Source: Bradyrhizobium niftali
GTDB taxonomy: Bacteria; Pseudomonadota; Alphaproteobacteria; Rhizobiales; Xanthobacteraceae
Assembly (NCBI RefSeq): GCF_004571025.1
Contig: NZ_SPQT01000003.1
Span: forward strand, 62,001-126,000
Reading direction: 5' to 3'
DNA length: 64,000 nucleotides
The translations under genes were made by a program, and so were the position numbers. Every line of letters starts with the position of its first letter. Within the stretch, counting starts at the first letter, position 1. A model generated the notes under the pieces. That model made no database searches. It saw only the letters and a program-made list of their open reading frames with translations, and was not told the DNA's origin. Below are positions 1 through 8,387 of the stretch, piece by piece.

Positions 1-782
1 GTGCCGAACTCGGTATCCATCCGCTTGAAGTTGACGTCGCCCGCCTGCTTGGTGACGATGTTGATGGCGCCGCCGGCGGTGCCGCGGCCGGCATAGGAGG
101 ACGCCGGACCGCGCAGGATCTCGATCTGCTCGGTGAAGAAGTTCTCGCGGATGGAGACCGCAGGATCGCGGATGCCGTCGATGAAGACGTCGTTGCGCGC
201 GTCGAAGCCGCGGATGAAGAAGCGGTCGCCGAACGCATTGCCGCCCTCGCCCGATCCCAGCGTCACGCCGGCGGTCGAGCGCCCGATCTCCTTCAGCGTC
301 GTGGCGTTCTTGTCCTCGAGCACTTCCTTGCTGAGCACCGTGATGGTCTTCGGCGTGTTCAACATCGGCTCGGGAAACTTGCCCGAGGCCTGGACGTGGT
401 CGACCTTGTAGGGCGCGACCGGATCGGAATAGGGATTCCGGTCCGCTTCGCCGGCCGGTGCCGCGGGAGCGGCCTGCTGGGCAGCCTGCTGCCGCTGCGC
501 GGCGCGGCGAAGCGCGTTGCGCGCGCGGACCTGATCCGGCGTGGGCTTCGAGGCCGTCGGGCGCGGACGCTGGACCGGAGCATCGACCGTCACCGGCGGC
601 AGGTTCGACTGCTGCGCCTCGGCGCCGCTCGACACCGACGCCGCCGCGATCAGGCTCGCAACTGCCGAGACCTTCTTGCCGGAAATGCCCGCGGACTTCT
701 CATCCACCGGATTGAATGCTGCCACCGAACGCAACGACTTCGGTGCGACCACCTGACCCATTACAACACGCCCCATCTTCAT
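1..782 (-). CDS. TonB-dependent siderophore receptor, N-terminal part (cut by window edge)
   Basis: About 260 residues are visible; the rest lies beyond position 1. The first ATG gives MKMGRVV followed by a basic stretch and a hydrophobic segment (VSAVASLIAAASVSSGAEAQ), a signal peptide for the outer membrane. A Pro/Ala/Gln-rich linker follows, then a plug domain with PKTITVLSKEVLEDKNA, SGEGGNAFGDRFFIRGF, DVFIDGIRD and EQIEILRGPASSYAGRG, the classic TonB plug signature. Family members import ferric siderophores across the outer membrane using TonB/ExbBD energy. Three iron-box-like palindromes lie 100-160 bp upstream, fitting iron-responsive control. The siderophore cannot be told from this part. 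Confidence 0.93.
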   Translation of the reverse strand, partial: MKMGRVVMGQVVAPKSLRSVAAFNPVDEKSAGISGKKVSAVASLIAAASVSSGAEAQQSNLPPVTVDAPVQRPRPTASKPTPDQVRARNALRRAAQRQQAAQQAAPAAPAGEADRNPYSDPVAPYKVDHVQASGKFPEPMLNTPKTITVLSKEVLEDKNATTLKEIGRSTAGVTLGSGEGGNAFGDRFFIRGFDARNDVFIDGIRDPAVSIRENFFTEQIEILRGPASSYAGRGTAGGAINIVTKQAGDVNFKRMDTEFG

Positions 783-881
783 ATCCGCTCATTCACTTCG
801 ATGAGCGATTGGGCTGTTGGTATCGACGGCAAAATAGTGGGTCAATGCGGGCAAGCCGCGAGAACGCTTGAATAAGTCCAG

Positions 882-943
882 ATCAAAACGATTCTAATCT
901 ACAGTTTCAAACGGTTCTAAACAGAGATTGGAGTCGTTCTAAA
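882..943. promoter_or_regulatory. Three clustered Irr/ICE-like iron-control boxes
   Basis: Three 17-bp sites resemble the rhizobial ICE/Irr inverted repeat TTTAGAA-N3-TTCTAAA (consensus recalled, not searched). They lie at 882-898 (read on the minus strand ATTAGAA-TCG-TTTTGAT), 905-921 (TTTCAAA-CGG-TTCTAAA, 12 of 14 consensus positions) and 927-943 (ATTGGAG-TCG-TTCTAAA, 11 of 14). They are upstream of the TonB receptor. Binding by Irr or another Fur-family regulator is inferred. Confidence 0.6.
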
Positions 944-988
944 GCGAGCGCGAAAAAAGCAGCTAATTCGGCGATCGCGCTCGCAGCG

Positions 989-1228
989 TCAATCACTGCT
1001 CGGCGGCTTCATCAGCGAGAACAATTCGTCGACAGTCTTGTGCGCGACGGCACGCACGCGATCGGTGCTGTCCATGCCGGCGATGTTGACGCCATTCACC
1101 ACGGCCTTGATCTCGTCGCGGAAGTCGGTGAGGAAGCGCAAGGGATCGCGCTGCTCGTTGGCGACGCGGGCGATCAATCCCGTGATCAGAATCTGACACG
1201 CGATCAGCTTGCCGTTCAATTCGTCCAT
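989..1228 (-). CDS. Small conserved-looking protein of unknown function behind an iron box
   Basis: A 79-residue ORF beginning MDELNGKLIACQILITGL and ending SLMKPPSSD. The start has GGGAG about 10 nt upstream. The protein looks soluble and mostly helical, with an amphipathic N-terminal helix and a charged middle (RDPLRFLTDFRDEIKAVVNG); no family was recognised. It is transcribed toward the TonB receptor gene on the same strand and has its own ICE-like box 74 bp upstream, so an iron-linked role is plausible but not shown. A longer in-frame extension upstream is possible but lacks a ribosome-binding site. Confidence 0.6.
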   Translation of the reverse strand: MDELNGKLIACQILITGLIARVANEQRDPLRFLTDFRDEIKAVVNGVNIAGMDSTDRVRAVAHKTVDELFSLMKPPSSD

Positions 1229-1301
1229 CCTGCGCTCCCGTTGTGGCGCGCCGATATGAACGATGCGAATTTTCCTGACAACCGAAACACCGCCCGCGCG
1301 A

Positions 1302-1318
1302 TTTAGAACCGTTCTCGG
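1302..1318. promoter_or_regulatory. ICE/Irr-like iron box
   Basis: TTTAGAA-CCG-TTCTCGG: the left half-site matches the ICE consensus at 7 of 7 positions and the right half at 4 of 7. It sits 74 bp upstream of the small gene starting at 1228 and more than 300 bp from the efflux gene at 1627, so the small gene is the likelier target. Confidence 0.5.
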
Positions 1319-1626
1319 AAAGCGCTCGTCCCACCGCTTTTGGCCGGCCGCGTGCCGGCCTTGCACCCAACTCGCCGCGCCCGCCCACACCGGTTGCGAG
1401 CATTGCCTCATTTCTGCACGCTGATCGCTCGCGCAGGGAAAATGCAGCACTGCACACCGGCGCGCCAGAGGGTTGCCTAACGGGTGCAAAGCTTTCCGAT
1501 TGTTTAGGATTCTCAACCGATAGTGCTGTTTACACTGGAACTTGGCGTGTATTATACAAGCGCCCTGGAACCCTATGATTGCCCGGTAATTCGTAGCTGA
1601 GGGCACAAGAGCCGACACGAGCCGAT
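1319..1626. other. Leader region of the RND efflux operon
   Basis: No coding sequence supported here. A weak promoter-like pair (TTTACA at 1529, TATTAT at 1550, with a short 15-bp spacer) precedes the adaptor gene. A 7-bp GC stem is present at 1342-1360, with no T-run after it on either strand. Confidence 0.3.
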
Positions 1627-2799
1627 ATGAAAACAACACGGCCGATCCTCTGGATTCTGATCATCGCGGCCGTGGCCTCCGCGGGTTACTATGGTTGGCA
1701 GAAATTCGGCTCGCCAGACCCCGGAAAAACCCAGACGGCACAAAAGGGTCCGCCCCGCGCGCCGGCCGTTCCCGTGAGCGTTGCGCCGGTCCAGAAAGTC
1801 GACTTCCCGGTCTACCTGACCGGCCTCGGCACGGTTCAGGGTTTCAACACCGTCCAGGTCCGGCCCCGGGTCGACGGCCAGATCGACAAGATCGCCTTCA
1901 CCGAAGGCCAGATCGCCAAAGAGGGCGAGCTTCTGGTCTCGATCGATCCCCGCCCCTATCAAGCCGCGCTCGACCAGGCCAAGGCCAAGAAGGCGCAGGA
2001 CGAGGCGAATCTGGCGAACGCCAATCTCGAGCTCCAGCGCGCCATGAAGCTCGGCGAATTCGCCACCGCGCAGCGGGTCGACACCCAGCGCTCCACCGTC
2101 GCCCAGCTCACCGCCCAGATCGCCGCCGACGACGCCGCGATCTCCAATGCCCAGACCCAGCTCGACTACACCCAGATCAAGGCGCCAATCAGCGGGGTCG
2201 CCGGCCTGCGCCAGGTCGACGTCGGCAACATCGTCAATGCCGCGACGCAGACCGGCATCGTCACGATCTCGCAGGTCGAGCCGATCTCCGTGATCTTCAC
2301 GGCGCCGGAAGATCAGCTCGCCTATATCAGCGAGGGCCAGAAGGCCGGGGCACTCAAGGTCATCGCGTTCACCACCGACGGCAAGAAGACGCTGGCCGAG
2401 GGCAAGCTCGCCGTCATCAACAACCAGGTCGACACGACCAGCGGGACTATCCGGCTCAAGGCGGTGTTCGACAACAAGGACCACACGCTGTGGCCGGGAC
2501 AGTCGGTCTCGACGCGGCTTCTGGTGCGGACGCTGAAGGATGCGACCGTGGTCCCGGATGACGCGGTTCAGCATTCGACCAGCGGTCTCTACGCCTATAC
2601 CGTCAACCGGGACAACAAGGCCGAAGTGCACAAGATCAAGGTCAGCTACGCGATCGACGGACGTTCGGTCGTCGACGAAGGCCTCACGCCCGGGCAGCAG
2701 GTGATCACGGGCGGTCAATTCAAGGTACAGCCCGGAAGCCTCGTCTCGACGGCGGTGGCAAGTTCGGACCCGGCCCAGAACAAGGTACGACAGGAATGA
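1627..2799 (+). CDS. mdtA: RND efflux periplasmic adaptor, MdtA-like
   Basis: 390 residues. An N-terminal hydrophobic anchor (PILWILIIAAVASAGYYGW) is followed by a lipoyl/barrel-sandwich start (QVRPRVDGQIDKIAFTEGQ), a coiled-coil alpha-hairpin around residues 110-170, the closing barrel (LDYTQIKAPISGVAGLRQVDVG) and a membrane-proximal domain. Adaptors of this family bridge an inner-membrane RND pump to an outer-membrane channel. The stop codon overlaps the start of the pump gene by four bases (ATGA), so the two are translationally coupled. No TolC-type channel gene lies beside it, so a channel from elsewhere is probably used. The symbol is by family resemblance; the substrate is unknown. Confidence 0.9.
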   Translation: MKTTRPILWILIIAAVASAGYYGWQKFGSPDPGKTQTAQKGPPRAPAVPVSVAPVQKVDFPVYLTGLGTVQGFNTVQVRPRVDGQIDKIAFTEGQIAKEGELLVSIDPRPYQAALDQAKAKKAQDEANLANANLELQRAMKLGEFATAQRVDTQRSTVAQLTAQIAADDAAISNAQTQLDYTQIKAPISGVAGLRQVDVGNIVNAATQTGIVTISQVEPISVIFTAPEDQLAYISEGQKAGALKVIAFTTDGKKTLAEGKLAVINNQVDTTSGTIRLKAVFDNKDHTLWPGQSVSTRLLVRTLKDATVVPDDAVQHSTSGLYAYTVNRDNKAEVHKIKVSYAIDGRSVVDEGLTPGQQVITGGQFKVQPGSLVSTAVASSDPAQNKVRQE

Positions 2800-5700
2800 C
2801 CGAGGGCGGGATTTCGGCACCTTTCATCCGTTATCCCATCGGCACCTCGCTGCTGATGGCCGGCATCCTCTTTGTCGGTCTCGTCGCCTATCCCCTGCTC
2901 CCGGTCGCACCGCTGCCGCAGGTCGACTTCCCGACCATCCAGATCACCGCCAACCTGCCGGGCGGCAGCCCCGAGACCATGGCCTCGTCGGTGGCCCAGC
3001 CGCTGGAACGCCAGTTCGCCCAGATCCCCGGCATCGCCCAGATGACCTCGACGAGCTATCTGGGCACCGCGTCGATCACCATCCAGTTCGACCTCAACCG
3101 CAATATCGACGGCGCTGCCAATGACGTGCAGGGTGCGATCAACGCCGCCAGTGGCCAACTGCCGAAAAATCTTCCCTCGCCGCCGACCTACCGCAAGGTC
3201 AACCCGGCCGATGCGCCGGTCCTGCTGCTGTCGGCGACCTCGGAGACGCTGCCCCTGACAACCGTCAGCGACGCCGTCGACGCCCAGCTCGCCCAGCAGA
3301 TCAGCCAGCTCGCCGGCGTCGCGCAGGTGTTCATCGGCGGCCAGCAGAAGCCGTCCATCCGCATTCAGATCGACCCCGCGAAACTCGTCGCCAAGGGCCT
3401 GTCGATGGAGGACGTGCGCAGCCAGATCGCGATCACCACGGTCGACAGCCCGAAGGGCAATATCGACGGCGACAAGCGTGCCTACACGATCTACGCCAAC
3501 GACCAGCTGACCCAGTCCAAGGACTGGAACGACGTCATCATCGCCTATCGCAACGGCGGCCCGTTGCGGATCCGCGACATCGGCCAGGCGGTCAGCGGCG
3601 CTGAAGATGCCAAGCAGGCGGCCTGGGCCAACGGCAAGCGCGGCGTGTTCCTGGTGATATTCAAGCAGCCAGGCGCCAACGTCATCGAGACCGTGGACCG
3701 GATCAAGGCGACCTTGCCCCGCCTCGTGGCGGCGATTCCGCCCGCGATCAAGATCGAGCTCATCAGCGACCGCACCACGACCATCCGCGCCGCGGTCGAG
3801 GACGTCCAGTTCACGCTGCTGCTGACCATCGCCCTCGTGGTCATGGTCATCTTCATCTTCCTGCGTAGCTTCTGGGCGACCGTCATTCCCACCGTCACGG
3901 TTCCGCTGGCGCTGCTGGGCGCGTGCGCCCTGATGTGGGTCGTCGGCTATTCACTCGACAATCTGTCGCTGATGGCGCTCACGATCGCGGTCGGATTCGT
4001 CGTCGACGACGCCATCGTGATGCTGGAGAACATCACCCGCTACATCGAGGAAGGCGAATCGCCGATGGCGGCCGCCTTCAAGGGGTCCAAGGAAATCGGC
4101 TTCACCATCGTCTCGATCAGCATCTCGCTGGTCGCCGTGCTGATCCCGCTGCTGCTGATGGGCGGCATCATCGGGCGCCTGTTCCGCGAGTTCGCCGTCG
4201 TGCTGGCGATGACCATCTTCGTCTCGATGTTCGTGTCGCTGACGCTGACGCCGATGATGGCCTCGCGCTTCCTGCGCGCCCATGGCGAGGTAACCCACGG
4301 CAAGTTCTACCAATGGAGCGAGCGCGCCTTTGACGGGATGCTGCGGGGCTATGAATACATCCTCGACCATGCCCTGGCCTGGCGCCGCACCACGCTCACG
4401 ATCTTCTTCGCCACGCTTGGCCTGTCGATCTACCTGTTCGTCCTGATCCCGAAGGGCTTCTTCCCGCAACAGGACGTCGGCCTGATCACGGCGACCTCCG
4501 AAGCCTCGCAGGACATCTCGTTCAAGGAGATGCAGCGCCGCCAGGTCGAGCTCGGCAAGATCGTGATGGAAGACCCCGACGTCGCCACGATCGCGATGAA
4601 CATCGGCGGCAGCGGCCGCGCCGGCAACAACGGCAACATGTTCATCACGCTGAAACCTCGCGACCAGCGCGAAGCATCGGCGCAGCAGATCATCGCGCGG
4701 CTGCGTCCGAAATTCGACAAGGTCGAAGGCGCCCGCCTCTACATGCAGGCGGCCCAGGACGTCCGGCTCGGCGGTCGGCCGACCCGCACGCAGTTCGAGT
4801 TCACCCTGCAGGACGCCGATCTCGGCGAGCTCAACGACTGGGCGCCGAAGATCCTCGCCAAGATGCAGACGCTGCCCGAGCTGCGCGACGTCGCGACCGA
4901 CCAGCAGACGCAGGGCACCACGGTTCAGCTCAAGATCAACCGCGATACCGCCTCGCGCTACGGCATCCAGCCGCAGCTGATCGACGACACGCTGTATGAC
5001 GCCTTCGGACAGCGGCAGGTCACGCAGTATTTCACCCAGCTCAACACCTACAAGGTGATCCTCGAGATCCTGCCGGAGATGCAGGGCAATCTCGACAGCC
5101 TCAACAAGCTCTATCTGAAATCGCCGCTCACCGGCGACCAGGTGCCGCTGTCGACCTTCGCGACCTGGACCACCGATCCGGTCCGTCCGCTCTCGATCAG
5201 CCACCAGGGCCAGTTCCCGGCGATCACGATCAGCTTCAACCTCGCCCAGGGCGTCGCGCTGGGCCAGGCCACCGAGGCCGTGCAGAAGGCGATGGCCGAT
5301 CTCGGCGCGCCGCCGACCCTGAATTCGAGCTTCCAGGGCACCGCGCAGGCGTTCCAGCAGTCGCTCGGCACCGTGCCGCTGCTGATCCTCGCCGCCCTCG
5401 TCGTGGTCTATCTGATCCTCGGCATCCTCTACGAGAGCTACATCCACCCGATCACGATCCTGTCGACCCTGCCCTCGGCCGGCGTCGGTGCGCTCCTGAT
5501 CCTGATGGCGGCCGGCTTCGACTTCAGCCTCATTGCATTGATCGGAATCATTCTCCTGATCGGCATCGTGAAGAAGAACGGCATCATGATGGTCGACTTC
5601 GCCATCGCCGCCGAACGCGACGAGCACAAGACTCCGGCGGAATCGATCCGCCAGGCCGCATTGCTGCGCTTCCGCCCGATCATGATGACGACGATGGCGG

Positions 5701-5942
5701 CGCTCCTCGGCGGCGTGCCGCTGATGCTCGGCCACGGCACCGGCGCCGAAATCCGCCAGCCGCTCGGCTATGCCATGGTCGGCGGGCTGATCGTCAGCCA
5801 GGCGCTGACGCTGTTCACCACGCCGGTGGTCTATCTCTATCTCGACGAGCTCAACAACTGGTTCTCGGGCTGGGGCCGTTCGGATGACGGCGAAGGCCAC
5901 GAGACGTCCGCGCACGGCACCGTCAAGCAAGCCGCCGAGTAA
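2796..5942 (+). CDS. RND multidrug efflux permease, MdtB/MdtC-like (HAE1 family)
   Basis: 1048 residues, the usual HAE1 pump length. The N-terminus (FIRYPIGTSLLMAGILFVGLVAYPLLPVAPLPQVDFP) and the porter motif (LPGGSPETMASSVAQPLERQ) are typical. The proton-relay aspartates are in TM4 (VGFVVDDAIVMLENI) and the conserved lysine region is near the C-terminus (LIGIVKKNGIMMVDFAI). Members export lipophilic drugs, bile salts or flavonoid-like compounds using the proton gradient. Only one B/C-type pump gene is present, unlike the E. coli mdtBC pair, which suggests a homotrimer. The start codon overlaps the adaptor stop. Confidence 0.93.
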   Translation: MTEGGISAPFIRYPIGTSLLMAGILFVGLVAYPLLPVAPLPQVDFPTIQITANLPGGSPETMASSVAQPLERQFAQIPGIAQMTSTSYLGTASITIQFDLNRNIDGAANDVQGAINAASGQLPKNLPSPPTYRKVNPADAPVLLLSATSETLPLTTVSDAVDAQLAQQISQLAGVAQVFIGGQQKPSIRIQIDPAKLVAKGLSMEDVRSQIAITTVDSPKGNIDGDKRAYTIYANDQLTQSKDWNDVIIAYRNGGPLRIRDIGQAVSGAEDAKQAAWANGKRGVFLVIFKQPGANVIETVDRIKATLPRLVAAIPPAIKIELISDRTTTIRAAVEDVQFTLLLTIALVVMVIFIFLRSFWATVIPTVTVPLALLGACALMWVVGYSLDNLSLMALTIAVGFVVDDAIVMLENITRYIEEGESPMAAAFKGSKEIGFTIVSISISLVAVLIPLLLMGGIIGRLFREFAVVLAMTIFVSMFVSLTLTPMMASRFLRAHGEVTHGKFYQWSERAFDGMLRGYEYILDHALAWRRTTLTIFFATLGLSIYLFVLIPKGFFPQQDVGLITATSEASQDISFKEMQRRQVELGKIVMEDPDVATIAMNIGGSGRAGNNGNMFITLKPRDQREASAQQIIARLRPKFDKVEGARLYMQAAQDVRLGGRPTRTQFEFTLQDADLGELNDWAPKILAKMQTLPELRDVATDQQTQGTTVQLKINRDTASRYGIQPQLIDDTLYDAFGQRQVTQYFTQLNTYKVILEILPEMQGNLDSLNKLYLKSPLTGDQVPLSTFATWTTDPVRPLSISHQGQFPAITISFNLAQGVALGQATEAVQKAMADLGAPPTLNSSFQGTAQAFQQSLGTVPLLILAALVVVYLILGILYESYIHPITILSTLPSAGVGALLILMAAGFDFSLIALIGIILLIGIVKKNGIMMVDFAIAAERDEHKTPAESIRQAALLRFRPIMMTTMAALLGGVPLMLGHGTGAEIRQPLGYAMVGGLIVSQALTLFTTPVVYLYLDELNNWFSGWGRSDDGEGHETSAHGTVKQAAE

Positions 5943-6006
5943 GCTTGCGCCGCGGCTCTCGCGACGCTACAGCGAGGCTTCCGGTTCACGCCAACGCAGT
6001 CTCGTC

Positions 6007-6579
6007 ATGCCCATGCAATCCAGACTTGTCGCCTTCGCCGCCGCTCTCCTGTTGTCCACCGGTGCCGCGTATGCCCAGCAGGGCGCCAAGAAGAACGGTG
6101 CTCCCTCTGCCCCGGCGGCACAGCCCTCGCCCGCGCCGACGCAGCCACAGGCTGACGGCGCTCCGGCGCAGCAGGCCGGCTGGGTCGTGCGCTGCACCAG
6201 CGTCAGCCGCGATGCGCCGCTCGAATGCGCGATGGAGCAGAACGCGGTGCTGACCAAGACCGGCCAGACCATCGTCCTGATCAACATCCGCATCGCGCCC
6301 GAGACCCGCACGCCGGTGGCGCTGCTGCAATTGCCGCTTGGCCTCAACCTTCCGATCGGCGCCAAGCTCCAGGTCGACGAGGGCAAGACCGTCGACCTCC
6401 AGATCCAGACTTGCGAGAATCGCGGCTGCTACGCCTCGACGCCGATCGCGGCGGACCTGCTCGCGGCCTTGCGGTCGGGCAAGCAGCTGAAGGTCTCCTT
6501 CCAGAACATGGCCAAGGAGACGATCGCGATCCCGATGCCGCTGGGCGATTTCGCGGCCGCCTACGACAAGATCAAGTAA
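6007..6579 (+). CDS. Invasion-associated locus B (IalB)-like secreted protein
   Basis: About 190 residues from the ATG at 6007; an alternative ATG lies at 6013. A signal peptide (SRLVAFAAALLLSTGAAYAQ) is followed by a Pro/Ala/Gln linker of about 40 residues and an IalB-type domain (GWVVRCTSVSRDAPLECAMEQ, then LPLGLNLPIGAKLQVDEGK, QTCENRGCYASTPI and a closing AKETIAIPMPLGDFAAAYDKI). Paired cysteines suggest disulfides in the periplasm. The molecular role of the family is poorly defined outside Bartonella. It starts 64 bases after the efflux pump and may be cotranscribed with it. Confidence 0.85.
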   Translation: MPMQSRLVAFAAALLLSTGAAYAQQGAKKNGAPSAPAAQPSPAPTQPQADGAPAQQAGWVVRCTSVSRDAPLECAMEQNAVLTKTGQTIVLINIRIAPETRTPVALLQLPLGLNLPIGAKLQVDEGKTVDLQIQTCENRGCYASTPIAADLLAALRSGKQLKVSFQNMAKETIAIPMPLGDFAAAYDKIK

Positions 6580-6586
6580 CGGGCTT

Positions 6587-6922
6587 CTTCCGCTACTGCC
6601 GCGCCATCTCGAGGGCGTGCTGCGCGCGGCGCTTCAGCATGACGACACCCGCCCGGACAAATGGACGCCGTTCAAGGCGCTCGCGAAGGCAACGACTGAA
6701 CGCGCCGCCCCTCTCCTGCTCCCGGCCATGGGCAAGCGCCGCAAGGCCGCAAAAGCCCGCACCATCGCTTTCAGCTTCCAGGTCGTGCTGGGCACGCTGG
6801 TGAACGCGATCCTCAACGATCCCGGGCCGCTGTCGCTTTCATCGAAAGAGATGGAGACACGGCTCGCCGGTTGCCTGTTGCTGCTGCTTCAGGCGGAGAT
6901 GGGTCACTCGACGCCGAGATAG
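6587..6922 (+). pseudogene. C-terminal remnant of a TetR-family regulator
   Basis: An open frame lacking any helix-turn-helix part reads like the ligand-binding tail of TetR regulators: HLEGVLRAALQHDDTR, then SFQVVLGTLVNAILNDPGPLSL and MEXRLAGCLLLLLQAE-type helices, ending at a TAG inside the neighbouring livF stop region. An intact TetR needs about 80-100 more N-terminal residues, and the IalB-like gene occupies that space. The nearest possible start is a GTG at 6617 without a good ribosome-binding site. I read it as the scar of a deleted regulator, possibly once linked to the efflux pair upstream. Confidence 0.5.
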
Positions 6923-7623
6923 GCCTTCTGCACCTGCGGGTCTTCCGCAAGTGCCGCCGCGGTGCCCGACAGCACGCTCTTGCCGACCTGGAGCACGGTC
7001 GCGAAGTCCGAGACCTCCAGCGCCAGCTCGATCGACTGCTCAGCGAGCAGGATGGTCAGGCCCTCGCGATGCAGGCGGCCGAAGGTCTCGTACATGGACT
7101 CGACCACCGCCGGTGCGAGGCCGAGCGAGGGTTCATCCAGCATCAACAGCTTCGGGTCGCTCATCAGCGCGCGGCCGACCGCGAGCATCTGGCGCTCGCC
7201 GCCGGACATGGTGCCGGCGCGCTGGTTGCGGCGCTCCTTCAGGCGGGGGAAGATCTCGTAAACGCGTTCGAGCAGCGCCGCCTGGCGCGATCTGTCATGC
7301 AGCGGCGTCGCGCCGAGCATGAGATTGTTCTCGACGCTCTGCTGCACGAACAGGCGCCAGCCTTCCGGCGACAGCGCCAGACCCTTGCGCACGATCGCAA
7401 ACGCCTTCTGGCCGGCAATCTCCTCGCCACGAAAGCTGATCGATCCGGCATGCACGGGAATGAGCCCCGCGATCGCGTTCAGCGTCGTGGTCTTGCCGCC
7501 GCCATTGGAGCCGAGCAGCGCAACGATATTGCCTTCCGGCACCTCCAGCGACACGTCGGAGACGCCGATGAGGTCGCCATAGCGCACCTCGAGGTGCTCG
7601 ATCCGCAGCAACGCGCCGCTCAT
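6904..7623 (-). CDS. livF: Branched-chain amino-acid ABC transporter ATP-binding protein LivF
   Basis: 239 residues. Walker A is GSNGGGKTT (near residue 34), the signature is MSGGERQMLAVGRAL and Walker B is LLMLDEPSLGLAP, the hallmark of LivF. It energises import through LivHM. The start overlaps the livG stop by four bases. It is last in the operon livK-H-M-G-F, transcribed leftward. The ligand class (branched-chain amino acid, amide, urea or aromatic acid) cannot be fixed from this subunit. Confidence 0.93.
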   Translation of the reverse strand: MSGALLRIEHLEVRYGDLIGVSDVSLEVPEGNIVALLGSNGGGKTTTLNAIAGLIPVHAGSISFRGEEIAGQKAFAIVRKGLALSPEGWRLFVQQSVENNLMLGATPLHDRSRQAALLERVYEIFPRLKERRNQRAGTMSGGERQMLAVGRALMSDPKLLMLDEPSLGLAPAVVESMYETFGRLHREGLTILLAEQSIELALEVSDFATVLQVGKSVLSGTAAALAEDPQVQKAYLGVE

Positions 7624-8387
7624 AGGTCCGGCCCGCCCATCAGCTCGACCGGCGTATGGCCGGCCGCGGCCTTCGCCGCGCGTTTGCCGAGATAGGCTTC
7701 GATCACCGCCGGGTTCGAGGTGACCTCGCGCGGCGAGCCGCGGGCGATCTCCTTGCCCTGGTGGAACACCATCACGCGGCTCGCCAGCGACATGATCACT
7801 TCCATGATGTGCTCGACGATGACGAGCGTGATGCCGGAGCGGTGGATGTCGCGCACGAGATCGATCGCGAGCTTCACCTCATTGGCGTTGAGGCCGGCCA
7901 TGGCCTCGTCGAGCAGCAGCACCTTCGGCTCGGTCGCAAGGGCGCGGGCGATCTCCAGCCGCTTGCGGCCGGGCGTGCCGAGCGAGCGCGCCGGCGCATC
8001 CGCGAGCCTGGTCATGCCGACGCGCTCCAGCACCGCGCGCGCCCTGGTCTCGGCCTCCTTGCGATGCGCGGTACGCAGGAAAGCGCCGATCATGACGTTC
8101 TCGAGCACCGTCATGCCTTCGAACGTCTGCGGCACCTGGAAGGTGCGGGCAAGGCCGAGCCCGGCGCGCTGCTCCGGCGCGAAGTCCGTGATGTTGCCCC
8201 CTTCGAACAGGACGCGGCCTGAGGTGGTCTTGAGGTCGCCGGTGAGGCAGTTGAAGAAGGTGGATTTGCCGGCGCCGTTCGGGCCGATCAGGCCGAGGAT
8301 GTCGCCCCGCTCCAGCGTCACGGAGGCGTCGTCCACCGCCTTGAAGCTGCCGAACGCCTTTGTAATTCCGCGTGCCTCAAGGAGCAT
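7620..8387 (-). CDS. livG: Branched-chain amino-acid ABC transporter ATP-binding protein LivG
   Basis: 255 residues with Walker A GPNGAGKST, Q-loop FQVPQTFEGMTVLENVMIG and Walker B LLLDEAMAGLN. The ABC signature is degenerate (LGTPGRKRLEIARAL in place of LSYGxQR), a variant seen in some HAAT-family ATPases. The C-terminal extension after GSPREVTSNPAVIEAYLG is the BCA_ABC_TP_C type. It overlaps livM by 11 bases and livF by four. Confidence 0.92.
   Translation of the reverse strand: MLLEARGITKAFGSFKAVDDASVTLERGDILGLIGPNGAGKSTFFNCLTGDLKTTSGRVLFEGGNITDFAPEQRAGLGLARTFQVPQTFEGMTVLENVMIGAFLRTAHRKEAETRARAVLERVGMTRLADAPARSLGTPGRKRLEIARALATEPKVLLLDEAMAGLNANEVKLAIDLVRDIHRSGITLVIVEHIMEVIMSLASRVMVFHQGKEIARGSPREVTSNPAVIEAYLGKRAAKAAAGHTPVELMGGPDL

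Noticed and set aside
1342..1360. GC hairpin as a terminator
   Set aside because: A 7-bp stem without a T-run on either strand and with no gene ending nearby.
3951..5930. 659-residue open frame on the minus strand inside the RND pump gene
   Set aside because: Composition is low-complexity acidic/basic and it is fully covered by a well-supported pump gene.
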